34,775 nt of DNA from Pseudomonadota bacterium. GTDB taxonomy: Bacteria > Pseudomonadota > Alphaproteobacteria > Acetobacterales > Acetobacteraceae. Numbering within the stretch: the first letter of the stretch is position 1; each line of letters starts with the position of its first letter. This document shows, piece by piece, positions 1 through 6,741 of this stretch. The notes beneath the pieces were generated by a model. It made no database searches. It was not told the DNA's origin and saw nothing but the letters and a program-made list of their open reading frames with translations. Where the stretch lies: positions 1-34,775 of the forward strand of contig JAKBCH010000016.1 of the NCBI GenBank assembly GCA_021808055.1, written 5' to 3'. The translations under genes and the position numbers were made by a program.

Positions 1-2
1 TG

Positions 3-308
3 CAGAAGGCCGATGCCATCTACCTGGAAGAAATCCGCGCCGCCGGGCTGTACGATGCCATCTGGCAGGCTTTTGCCGTGCTGCTGCCGGTAAAAAGCGT
101 GGGCGTAATGGGCGATGGCCGCACTTACGACCAGGTTTGCGCCCTGCGCGCCGTAACCAGCACCGACGGCATGACGGCGGAAGTGTACCCGTATGATATT
201 GGCTTCCTCACCCGCGTGGCCGGGCGGATTGTGAACGAGGTGCGTGGTATAAACCGCGTGACCTACGACATTACGAGCAAACCCCCGGGCACGATTGAGT
301 GGGAATGA
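3..308 (+). CDS. guaA: GMP synthase (glutamine-hydrolysing), C-terminal part
   Basis: The reading frame is open from the left edge and ends at TGA 306-308, so only about the last 100 residues are present. GuaA aminates XMP to GMP in purine synthesis. The segment matches the GuaA C-terminal dimerisation domain: the stretch [17 protein letters not shown], the ALRAV(T)S-TDGMTA stretch and the terminal [12 protein letters not shown] are family signatures. The frame has high GC and ordinary codon use, unlike the genes that follow. The last 12 bases (297-308, GAGTGGGAATGA) match the motif known as an integration target for genomic islands at guaA 3' ends. The next gene is convergent and its stop codon begins only 12 bases away. 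Confidence 0.95.
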   Translation, partial: QKADAIYLEEIRAAGLYDAIWQAFAVLLPVKSVGVMGDGRTYDQVCALRAVTSTDGMTAEVYPYDIGFLTRVAGRIVNEVRGINRVTYDITSKPPGTIEWE

Positions 309-320
309 AATTCGTCCTCT

Positions 321-1727
321 CTACAGGAGATTAAAGTTTATTGGGACATCCAGGAGAATTTTGGCCACGGGCGCGTTTGGTCCGGCGCCGACGCTGACGC
401 CCAGATTGACACTGGTGCGCCGGTTGATCTGGTACCCTATGCCGAAATTAAATTCACCAAAATCGTAAGCTGACCCTTTTATGGCGGAACCATCCTGAGA
501 GGCCGTGAATACGTGCTCTTGTTCATAGCTGAGCGTCATGGATGTGTGTTCGTTGAGGGCAAAGCCAAAGCCGAATGTGGCGGCTATCGCGCTGCCGGGG
601 TTTAGGTTTGTTCTGACGGCTGGGCCACCGCCAGGGTTTTGCAGGTTTACGGTGGAACTGAAATTATAGATGTACTGTATGTTGGCGAATAGCACGCCAG
701 GGTCAGTTGGATAAAGGACCGTCACGCTTGGCTCCAATGCGTTAAATCCTGTGCCAGTCGGCAATCTTTTTTGAATCCCTTCGAGGTATTGGCCGTTGGG
801 GTCGTTAACGGTGTAGATTGGAACATCGTAGGGGCTGATGCCCGTGGCTGTCTTGTAGATCAGGTTGCCGATAAAAATCGGCATGCCGGAATCGCCACGG
901 TTGAACTGGTAGCTGGCGCCAAGCTGGATGTCGCCAATGTTAACATTATTTGCCGACGGGGTGAGGGCAATGGCATTTGGTCCCACAGCTTGCGTGGTGG
1001 TAATGCCATACTCCGCCACAATGGGAACCTTGACGTTGAGCTCGAGCCTGTTGGTAACACCCCAGCGCCCCGTTACGGCGAAGGTGCCGACGTTTTGCTG
1101 TACGCGCTCGACATAGATATTTCCGAAGGTAAGGCCTGGAATGATTGTGAAGCCATTCACCGCCAATTGGTTGTACGAGTAATAATCGTATTCAACCGAA
1201 GGGTCGATGATGATATGGCCGCGCGGGGTTAAGACGCCGCCATTGCTGGAGAGAGCCGTATCCGTTTGTAAAACGGTTCTGGTTTGCTGCTGGCTTGGTG
1301 TTGGGCCCTGGATCGAGGTTCTGCCATCCGCGCTTTGAGGGCTGGGCGGCTGAGCCGATGGTGTGCTTTGTGCTGTTTGCTGGCCCGGCGTTGCTTGCGC
1401 CGGTGCTGGCCCGCGGCCATGCAGCTTGTTAAGCTGAGTGTCCTTCAGTTGCTGGTTTAGAAGGAGTTCCTCCTGATCGAGCTTGAGGGCTTGCTGTTCA
1501 AGCTGCACCTCCACCTGCTGTAACTGTGCTTTCTGTGCTTTTATTTGTGTTTGAAGGGTTTGCAGGCTTGTGGTGGCGCTATTGCCGGTTGGGCCCAGCG
1601 CAATTGCGCTATGGGGCCAGAGCAACGTTATGGCGGCCGCGGATCCCGACAAGAAAATACTGCCACGCTTGCCGGCTTTATAGGTGGATGCAGATTTCCG
1701 GCCCCTGTGCTTTTGGGTGCTTATCAC
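321..1727 (-). CDS. Outer-membrane beta-barrel with N-terminal coiled coil, FapF-like amyloid secretion porin candidate
   Basis: 468 residues, GTG start with AGGAGG five bases upstream. A long basic N-region precedes a hydrophobic segment (about 22-43), with likely signal-peptidase cleavage near residue 43. Residues about 54-100 are a Leu/Gln-rich coiled coil (repeated LQ/QL heptads). Residues about 103-160 are a Pro/Gln/Ser-rich linker. The remaining 300 residues alternate polar and hydrophobic residues in amphipathic strands with short turns, as in an outer-membrane barrel of the MetA/phenol-degradation porin type. This order (signal, coiled coil, linker, barrel) is that of Pseudomonas FapF, which exports Fap amyloid subunits. 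The gene is divergent from an operon encoding candidate subunits and a C39 protease, which supports that reading. The final residue is Leu rather than the usual Phe. An alternative is a generic solute porin. Confidence 0.8.
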   Translation of the reverse strand: MISTQKHRGRKSASTYKAGKRGSIFLSGSAAAITLLWPHSAIALGPTGNSATTSLQTLQTQIKAQKAQLQQVEVQLEQQALKLDQEELLLNQQLKDTQLNKLHGRGPAPAQATPGQQTAQSTPSAQPPSPQSADGRTSIQGPTPSQQQTRTVLQTDTALSSNGGVLTPRGHIIIDPSVEYDYYSYNQLAVNGFTIIPGLTFGNIYVERVQQNVGTFAVTGRWGVTNRLELNVKVPIVAEYGITTTQAVGPNAIALTPSANNVNIGDIQLGASYQFNRGDSGMPIFIGNLIYKTATGISPYDVPIYTVNDPNGQYLEGIQKRLPTGTGFNALEPSVTVLYPTDPGVLFANIQYIYNFSSTVNLQNPGGGPAVRTNLNPGSAIAATFGFGFALNEHTSMTLSYEQEHVFTASQDGSAIKGSAYDFGEFNFGIGYQINRRTSVNLGVSVGAGPNAPVAKILLDVPINFNLL

Positions 1728-1883
1728 GAGTGCCTCCTATGTTCCAGGCATAGCCCGTGAATATACGGTGGCGCGATTGATGTGAGGTTTGTATGATTTG
1801 AATCAATAACAATAAATTTAATATTTAGAAATATAGCTGGCTCAATCGTGGATATTTCCATTTTCTGAAAAGTGTAAATGCCG

Positions 1884-1902
1884 GCTGTATCAGTGGTACA
1901 GC
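1884..1902. promoter_or_regulatory. Inverted repeat GCTGTA-N7-TACAGC, possible enhancer site
   Basis: Perfect 6-bp inverted repeat with a 7-base spacer in the divergent intergenic region 1728-2154. It lies about 155 bp upstream of the start site predicted from the sigma-54 promoter at 2021-2037, a usual distance for an activator binding site. It could equally serve the divergent barrel gene. Binding by the adjacent activator is inference. Confidence 0.35.
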
Positions 1903-1963
1903 GATTGTATCCATGACACATGGCTGAAACAGCCTGGCCTGAAGGCAGATGGGGCCGTGCATA

Positions 1964-1987
1964 ATTGAAAATCTATGTGTTTTCAAT
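1964..1987. promoter_or_regulatory. Inverted repeat ATTGAAAA-N8-TTTTCAAT
   Basis: Perfect 8-bp arms with an 8-base spacer, 34 bp upstream of the sigma-54 -24 element. It is the longest perfect palindrome in this divergent promoter region, so it is a candidate operator or enhancer for the amyloid-like operon. No second copy of the same arms was noticed elsewhere in the window. Confidence 0.4.
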
Positions 1988-2020
1988 GCACACCGGAAAT
2001 TTTAGGCGATGGATTTCGCT

Positions 2021-2037
2021 TTGGCACGGTGGTTGCA
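2021..2037 (+). promoter_or_regulatory. Sigma-54 (-24/-12) promoter of the Fap-like operon
   Basis: The sequence TTGGCACGGTGGTTGCA contains TGGCACG, four bases and TTGCA, matching the sigma-54 consensus at every key position (GG of -24 and GC of -12 separated by exactly 10 bases). Transcription would start near 2049, leaving a leader of about 105 bases before the ATG at 2155. A sigma-54 activator gene is encoded at 4923-6059 directly beyond this operon. Confidence 0.88.
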
Positions 2038-2154
2038 CTAACCCTTGCCACCAAGGTCTTGTGGCCATCCGGTTCATTAGGCTGCGATGTTACGAATGAT
2101 TTTGGGCGGAAACGAAACTCTGTAAACTTCAACGTCGAAAAACAGGAGATGTAT

Positions 2155-2718
2155 ATGCGTAAGATCTTGATCTCGAGCGTGTCCATTCTGGTGCTGACCG
2201 CAGGTGTGGCGCTGGCCCAAGGCGACGGAGGCCCTCCTTCGCCCTCAGGCTCCACCATAACCAACACCAATTTGGAGGTGCCGATTGTTAAAAACTCTCA
2301 AGCTGGGGGCTCTGGTGTTAACAGCAGCGCCACAAGTGGCGGCACAGCGCTCAGCGCCAATCTGAACAACAACTTCAACACGTCGAGCTCCAATAACCAG
2401 TCCAACTCGAACAATGAATCGGTTGTGAAGGCGATTGACGGTGGGACCATAGCGAACAACTCTTCGCTCAGCTCGACGAGTTCTCACACGCGGATTGATG
2501 TGAAGCTGGCCACGGCTGTGAGCAATGGCAGTGTGGGCGGCAACCGTGTGGAGAACGAGCCGAACGAAGCCCACATGAGTGCCAACGCGACGCAGAACTA
2601 TGTGAATGGCGGCACGGGCATTCTGACAGCGGAGCAGAACACAGGGGCGAACGCCCTGCAGCAGACTTCTGTTGCGCTCAGCTCGATGGTTTCTGGCAGC
2701 AACAGCAGCCAGCCATAA
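2155..2718 (+). CDS. Secreted Asn/Ser/Gly-rich protein, candidate major amyloid-like fibre subunit
   Basis: 187 residues from ATG 2155. That start is chosen because AGGAG (2144-2148) sits six bases upstream; the in-frame ATG at 2149 abuts the ribosome site, and an upstream frame extension to 1975 would begin before the sigma-54 promoter. Residues 1-22 form a Sec signal (MRKILIS, hydrophobic core, ALA|Q). The mature part is low-complexity, rich in Asn, Ser, Gly, Thr and Gln, with no Cys and almost no aromatic residues, as in FapB/FapC and curlin-like proteins. Near the C-terminus (from Q161) is QNTGANALQQ, also found in the next gene product. First gene behind the sigma-54 promoter and followed by a stable hairpin, which fits a highly expressed subunit. 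Amyloid formation itself is inference. Confidence 0.82.
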   Translation: MRKILISSVSILVLTAGVALAQGDGGPPSPSGSTITNTNLEVPIVKNSQAGGSGVNSSATSGGTALSANLNNNFNTSSSNNQSNSNNESVVKAIDGGTIANNSSLSSTSSHTRIDVKLATAVSNGSVGGNRVENEPNEAHMSANATQNYVNGGTGILTAEQNTGANALQQTSVALSSMVSGSNSSQP

Positions 2719-2738
2719 GCCCGTTTTAGGGGTTTATA

Positions 2739-2768
2739 GGCTCCGCACCATCCTCATGGTGCGGAGCC
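2739..2768 (+). promoter_or_regulatory. Intercistronic hairpin, 12-bp perfect stem
   Basis: GGCTCCGCACCA (2739-2750), loop of six bases, then the exact reverse complement (2757-2768). No T-run follows, so it is more likely an mRNA-stability or partial-termination element than a full terminator. It lies between the candidate major subunit and the downstream genes and could set their expression ratio. Confidence 0.7.
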
Positions 2769-2799
2769 ATTCGGGCATTAGCTTGGGGAGATGAAGACA

Positions 2800-3147
2800 A
2801 TGCGCGTCCAGGATTTTATTGCATGCCTTATTACCGGTGTGGTGCTGCAGGGTACGGCTGCCATCGCGTCTCCCGCGCCGGATGGAAATATGTCTCAGCT
2901 CCAGATGCTCGGCCCGCCGGTAACCACGGCACAGTTAAAGACCGCGCGGGCGCGCGGAGAGCTTGTGGTGTCGGCGGCTAGCAGTGGTACTGTTGGCAAT
3001 AACAGCATCGGCTCTGGCAGTGTGACGGGAACGATCACCGATAATCAGTCCATCCAGAACGATAGCGGCTTTACCACCGTTTTGCAGAATACAGGAAATA
3101 ACGCATTGCTGCAGAACAGCACGTCTATTTATGTATCGGTGAAATGA
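2800..3147 (+). CDS. Small secreted protein, candidate minor amyloid-like subunit
   Basis: 115 residues from ATG 2800; an in-frame ATG at 2791 directly abuts GGGGAG, while 2800 is nine bases from it. A Sec signal ends near AIA-S. The mature protein is short and Asn/Gly/Ser/Thr-rich: GTVGNNSIGSGSV, then QNTGNNALLQNS close to the C-terminus. This is the same module as in the preceding gene product (QNTGxNALxQxS). Between signal and repeats is LKTARARGEL, which loosely resembles LSHIRGGFEL of the protein at 3866-4510. The stop codon overlaps the ATG of the protease gene (ATGA), implying translational coupling. The Fap minor-subunit role (FapB-like) is inferred from composition and context. Confidence 0.77.
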   Translation: MRVQDFIACLITGVVLQGTAAIASPAPDGNMSQLQMLGPPVTTAQLKTARARGELVVSAASSGTVGNNSIGSGSVTGTITDNQSIQNDSGFTTVLQNTGNNALLQNSTSIYVSVK

Positions 3148-3851
3148 AACGGCGTGCTCTTCTGCCGGCCGTGTGCGCTGGCGCGTTTTTGGTGGCCGCA
3201 CGGAAGGCGAGCGCGGGCCAAGTGCAGTTTAACGGCTTGATTCCGGGCGGGTACGGTGTGGTTGTGCCGGCACAGAGCTTTGCCGCACAGAGATTTGCCA
3301 GCACCATTGAACAGGAATATGATTTTTCCTGTGGCTCGGCAGCACTCGCGACATTATTGACCTACAGCTACGGCCACCCGGTTACAGAACAGCAGGTTTT
3401 TGCCAGCATGTTTAATAATGGCGATAAAAAGCTGATAGAGCAGCAAGGGTTTTCGCTGCTTGACATAAAAGAATACCTCTCCAGGGCTGGATATGAATCT
3501 GCCGGATTTCGAGCGCCACTGGATAAGCTGGCGGAAGTGTCTCTGCCGGCCATCGTGTTGATAAATGAGTCCGGATATAATCACTTCGTCGTGGTGCGTG
3601 GATTCAAGGATGGCGAGGTTATGCTGGCGGACCCGGCCGTTGGCATGAAGATTGTCAGCGTAAGGCAATTTGAAAATGAGTGGTCTGGAATTTTCTTTAT
3701 CATTCTGTCGGATGTGCGTATGGCGCAGAAGAAATTCCAGAATGACAATAACTGGCAGTATGTACCCCAATCCCCGTATCAGATTGCCCGCTTCGCGGTG
3801 ACCATAGCCACATTGCAGCAGGTTACCATTCGCGATGCCGGAGCATTTTAG
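3144..3851 (+). CDS. Periplasmic C39-family cysteine peptidase, FapD-like
   Basis: 235 residues. Signal peptide 1-24 (MKRR, hydrophobic core, ASA|G). The C39 papain-like fold is visible with an intact active site: Gln57 and Cys63 in QEYDFSCGSAA, His147 in NHFVVV and Asp163 in LADPA. C39 domains of bacteriocin exporters cut after double glycines. FapD is the stand-alone C39 protein required in the Pseudomonas Fap amyloid system. Here there is no transporter domain; the protein is predicted to be soluble in the periplasm or loosely attached. Residues after about 185 form a C-terminal extension of unknown use. It overlaps the preceding subunit gene by four bases. The most likely substrates are the adjacent secreted proteins, two of which carry a GG-leader-like motif. 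Confidence 0.87.
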   Translation: MKRRALLPAVCAGAFLVAARKASAGQVQFNGLIPGGYGVVVPAQSFAAQRFASTIEQEYDFSCGSAALATLLTYSYGHPVTEQQVFASMFNNGDKKLIEQQGFSLLDIKEYLSRAGYESAGFRAPLDKLAEVSLPAIVLINESGYNHFVVVRGFKDGEVMLADPAVGMKIVSVRQFENEWSGIFFIILSDVRMAQKKFQNDNNWQYVPQSPYQIARFAVTIATLQQVTIRDAGAF

Positions 3852-3865
3852 GAAGGAAAGGCAAG

Positions 3866-4510
3866 ATGTCACATATGCATTTCCGATTGGCCGTGATGCT
3901 TGGGCTGGCAGGATGCACTATGCTTGTTGCAGCGTCCCGGCCGGTTCATGCGCAATCCATCATATTTAGCCCTGGAATTGGCCCGGTTCTGTCCCATGGA
4001 ATGCTCAGCGACAATGATCTATCCCATATTCGGGGCGGTTTTGAGCTGGCGCCAGGTGTACGGGCCTATTTCGCGTTCTCGCAAATTGTCAAAATTAACG
4101 GCGAGGTTGTACAGAAAATTGTCGTACCGCAAATGGAGCTATCATCCACGAATCCCGTTGCGCAATTTAGCATTACTGGTGATTCTGGCACCCATGTCTA
4201 TTCGGGTGCAAATGCGGTGCAGTTAGCCCATTCGAGTAATGGGGTGCAAACTGCTACGGTTGATGCCACGCCCGTGAGCGGAAATCTCAAGGTCTTGACC
4301 AATGAAAATGGCGGCCAGACCGAAATTTCGACACAGTTTACGGACGGTGGCATTGCCAACCATGTGGCTAATGTGTCAAATAATGCCGCGATTTCTGCTG
4401 CAACAACGATTAGCATTGCGACGCAGGGTTTGGCGGCTTCTATTCAGGCCCAGCGGATGGAAAGCATGATGCTGGCGAATATGCAGCGTAACCAGACTAT
4501 GTCGCCCTGA
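3866..4510 (+). CDS. Secreted protein with double-glycine-leader-like motif, possible FapE-type or fibre-associated protein
   Basis: 214 residues. AGGAAGGAAAGG precedes the ATG at 3866; ATG 3875 is an alternative. Signal peptide 1-29 (PVHA|Q). At residues 47-58 is LSDNDLSHIRGG, which has the layout of a bacteriocin-type double-glycine leader (L-S-D-x-x-L-x-x-I-x-GG). A C39 peptidase could cut after Gly58. What follows is a domain with short beta-like stretches (FAFSQIVKINGEVVQKIVV) and then a Gly/Asn/Thr-rich part with Ala-rich helices near the end. No catalytic motif is seen. It is 14 bases downstream of the protease gene, in the same operon. FapE is the nearest functional comparison by position, but clear similarity to Pseudomonas FapE cannot be shown here. 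Confidence 0.72.
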   Translation: MSHMHFRLAVMLGLAGCTMLVAASRPVHAQSIIFSPGIGPVLSHGMLSDNDLSHIRGGFELAPGVRAYFAFSQIVKINGEVVQKIVVPQMELSSTNPVAQFSITGDSGTHVYSGANAVQLAHSSNGVQTATVDATPVSGNLKVLTNENGGQTEISTQFTDGGIANHVANVSNNAAISAATTISIATQGLAASIQAQRMESMMLANMQRNQTMSP

Positions 4511-4545
4511 GTTAAACCAGCCATGGGTGAATTAGCCGGGATAAG

Positions 4546-4866
4546 ATGAATATGCAGTCCTTATGGAAGCGGCGTATATACCGAACATTTTTAGTGCTGG
4601 GGTTTGCCGCGGCGAATATACCCCAGCCGGTGATGGCGCAAACAGCGCAGAGTTTGCCTGCTGCCCTTATTGGGATTGCGCCATTGGCGGACCAGGCGAT
4701 GCGCCATGTTTCTGGCATGGGTCTGCTTTTAGCGAAGGCCAGTCCCGCATCTCCGAGTACGGGCAATGTTGTTTTGTGGGACGAGATTGCCAAAAATCCC
4801 GGTAACGTTCCAAAATCCATTCCAGGATTTCGTGTTACTGTTACGGTGAATGGCGTGCCGCAATAG
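4546..4866 (+). CDS. Small secreted protein with GG-leader-like motif
   Basis: 106 residues; ATG 4546 with a second in-frame ATG at 4552 and only a weak ribosome site (GGGATAAG). Basic N-terminus (KRRIYR), hydrophobic core and VMA|Q at residue 31 make a Sec signal. Residues 47-57 read LADQAMRHVSG. They match the L-x-D-x-x-[LM]-x-H-[IV]-x-G positions of LSDNDLSHIRG at exactly the same residue numbers in the preceding gene product, although the second Gly is Met here. The rest is short and without recognised domain. Last gene of the operon, 35 bases after its neighbour and directly before a strong terminator. Function unknown; a fibre-associated or regulatory secreted factor is plausible. Confidence 0.7.
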   Translation: MNMQSLWKRRIYRTFLVLGFAAANIPQPVMAQTAQSLPAALIGIAPLADQAMRHVSGMGLLLAKASPASPSTGNVVLWDEIAKNPGNVPKSIPGFRVTVTVNGVPQ

Positions 4867-4885
4867 GCGGCCTTTAGATGCGGCA

Positions 4886-4915
4886 AAATGCGGGGCCAGG
4901 CCCCGCATTTTTTTT
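4886..4915 (+). terminator. Rho-independent terminator of the Fap-like operon
   Basis: ATGCGGGGCC (4888-4897) pairs with GGCCCCGCAT (4899-4908; the innermost bases form the loop), followed by eight T. Bases 4885-4888 are A, so the same hairpin may also work weakly for the convergent regulator gene ending at 4923. Confidence 0.9.
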
Positions 4916-4922
4916 GGCTGTT

Positions 4923-6059
4923 TTATTTTGGCTGAAGGTGTGAGAGGCGCTTCAACCCATGCCTCTTCATCATTCTGTAAAGGGTCACGCGCGAAACATT
5001 GAGGTCGCGGGCTGCAGCGCTGAAATTATTGTGGTGTAGTGAAATGGCTGCCTGGAGCATCGATCTTTCCTGCTCCGAGCCTGGTGTGTACCGGAGCTCG
5101 GAGGTAGTCACCAGGCGGTTTCTGGCGCGGGAAAATGCCGGCAGGGATTCCAAAGCCAGTTCGGATGCGGAGATGAGCGTCCCACGCCCCATGACAATCG
5201 CGCGGCGTATTGCGGAGATCATTTCACGTATATTGCCAGGCCACGGGTAGGTTTCGATCATTGCCTGCGCGTCGGGGGTGAATCCGGTTACCTCACGGCC
5301 TAATTCTTCCGCCAGTTTGTAGACGAAGAACCGCGCGAGCAATTGCAGGTCGCCATCGCGGTCTCGTAGCGCTGGCATGTGAAGAGGTAAGACATTGAGC
5401 CTGTAATATAGATCTTCACGGAATTGCCCAGTTTCAATTGCGCGGCGTAAATCGACATGAGTCGCGGAGATGATTCTGGCGCTAACAGAAATTGACTGGT
5501 GCCCGCCGACCCGGGTGATTGTTCCCTCTTGGAGGAAACGCAGCAAGTGCCCTTGCAGGTCGAGCGGCAGGTCGCCAATTTCATCCAGAAACAGCGTACC
5601 TTTATCCGCCAGTTCGATGAGGCCGATCTTCCGGTTGTTAGCACCCGTAAAGGCGCCTTTCTCGTAGCCAAACAACTCAGAGGCTATGAGAGTGGCTGGA
5701 AGAGACGCGCAGTTGATGGCAACGAATTTTCCTTCGCGAAAGGCTGAATGCTGGTGGATTGCCCTTGCCGCGAGTTCTTTGCCTGTGCCGCTTTCACCGG
5801 TAATTAGAATGGGCGCGCTGGTGGGAGCCTGCCTGCGAATGCGGTCGAACACTTCCCGCATTGCTGGGCTGTCGCCCACCATGAATTCATCTCCGGGTGG
5901 TGCAGCCTGCGATTTTTTTCCGCCAAGCGATTGCATCGCTGTAGACGAGGTGTTAAATTTTTGCGCCGCAGCATATTGACCATGGGCGTCGTTTCGCACA
6001 CCATGCGTTTGTGGCGGCATGTTCTGAGACGGATAAGCAGATTTGAAGCCTGTCATCAC
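4923..6059 (-). CDS. Sigma-54-dependent transcriptional activator without a sensor domain
   Basis: 378 residues, start GTG 6059 or ATG 6056. Residues about 60-290 are the AAA+ sigma-54 interaction domain: Walker A GESGTGKE (88-95), the sigma-54 contact loop GAFTGA (135-140), Walker B TLFLDE (155-160) and an arginine-finger region with [10 protein letters not shown] Fis-type helix-turn-helix is at the C-terminus ([21 protein letters not shown]). The first 55 residues are polar and hold no receiver, GAF or PAS domain, as in PspF-type activators, so activity is probably set by expression or by a partner protein. It is convergent with the Fap-like operon, whose promoter is a perfect sigma-54 site, and is the obvious candidate to activate it. 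Confidence 0.93.
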   Translation of the reverse strand: MMTGFKSAYPSQNMPPQTHGVRNDAHGQYAAAQKFNTSSTAMQSLGGKKSQAAPPGDEFMVGDSPAMREVFDRIRRQAPTSAPILITGESGTGKELAARAIHQHSAFREGKFVAINCASLPATLIASELFGYEKGAFTGANNRKIGLIELADKGTLFLDEIGDLPLDLQGHLLRFLQEGTITRVGGHQSISVSARIISATHVDLRRAIETGQFREDLYYRLNVLPLHMPALRDRDGDLQLLARFFVYKLAEELGREVTGFTPDAQAMIETYPWPGNIREMISAIRRAIVMGRGTLISASELALESLPAFSRARNRLVTTSELRYTPGSEQERSMLQAAISLHHNNFSAAARDLNVSRVTLYRMMKRHGLKRLSHLQPK

Positions 6060-6185
6060 AATTCATCTCATTGTTTATATTTCATAACATCCGCCCCTGC
6101 CGTAGATGGGGTGGCACTTCGCTGTATAATTGCTGGCGGCTTCATATTCGCAACGGAAAGTTGAATTATTAAGCCCGGACAGCTT

Positions 6186-6455
6186 CTATGTATCAATAAA
6201 CCTATTGTATTTTCCATAAGATTCTGCAATTTGGCATGGTGTAATGGTTGCATTACCACTGGTTGCACCCTGGGCCTGTTCCCGCCCAGAGGGTTGTGCA
6301 ACCCCGTCTCCTTGCGTGAACTTTCTGAGCATTTCCCGTTCTTCTTCCAGAAGCCTGACGATGAGTTTTCTACGCTCCTCATCCCGTACCTTATAAAGTT
6401 GGGCTTGAAACCTTTGGATGTTCTCTTCGCAAATCCATATTTGAAGCTCGTTCAT
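6186..6455 (-). CDS. Small hypothetical protein, charged helical
   Basis: 89 residues, ATG 6455, with a purine-rich AAAGAGAAG upstream. The first 46 residues are a strongly charged amphipathic helix (MNELQIWICEENIQRF ... RLLEEEREMLRKF); the remainder is polar and looks disordered. The helical part resembles small uncharacterised proteins of alphaproteobacteria, from memory, but no function is known. It lies upstream of the sigma-54 activator gene on the same strand with a gap of 126 bases, so the two may be cotranscribed. No signal peptide or membrane segment is seen. Confidence 0.55.
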   Translation of the reverse strand: MNELQIWICEENIQRFQAQLYKVRDEERRKLIVRLLEEEREMLRKFTQGDGVAQPSGREQAQGATSGNATITPCQIAESYGKYNRFIDT

Positions 6456-6611
6456 GGCGACTTCTCTTTGTTATAATGAAAGGCGGCTCCATACTGACGC
6501 TCTTATCTGGGAAGCCAAGTCTCGGATTTCACCTAGGTATTTCTACTTAATTGCATGGATATTTTCTTTACTTATATCGCATATGGTTTACAAATCGAAA
6601 AATAGATTCAT

Positions 6612-6686
6612 AAAGTAAAAGACTGTATACTAGCCTTCGAGTTTCGCCATTAAAAACTTGGCCGGATATGTAAAAGTAAAAGACTG
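6612..6686 (+). repeat. 14-bp direct repeat, two copies
   Basis: AAAGTAAAAGACTG occurs at 6612-6625 and 6673-6686. The period of 61 bp is close to six DNA turns, which could put two protein-binding sites on the same face, or it may be a leftover duplication. Confidence 0.6.
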
Positions 6687-6725
6687 GGAAGAAACAAAAA
6701 TGGCGGACTTCCCTAAGTCCGGGGC

Positions 6726-6741
6726 TGGCATGCTGCTGGCT
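6726..6741 (+). promoter_or_regulatory. Weak sigma-54-like promoter upstream of the hybrid kinase
   Basis: TGGCATG, then TGGC with the GG and GC exactly 10 bases apart. The -24 part is good, but the -12 part reads TGGCT instead of TTGCA. It would start transcription near 6752, about 190 bases before the kinase ATG. Chance occurrence is possible. Confidence 0.25.

Noticed and set aside
771..1232. Plus-strand frame opposite the barrel gene
   Set aside because: No recognisable protein sequence; the opposite strand encodes a complete barrel with signal peptide.
1728..1990. Sigma-54 promoter for the divergent barrel gene
   Set aside because: No GG-N10-GC pair on the minus strand matches the consensus in this region.
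1975..2154. In-frame N-terminal extension of the first subunit gene
   Set aside because: It would start upstream of the sigma-54 promoter and bury the clear signal peptide; ATG 2155 has a good ribosome site.
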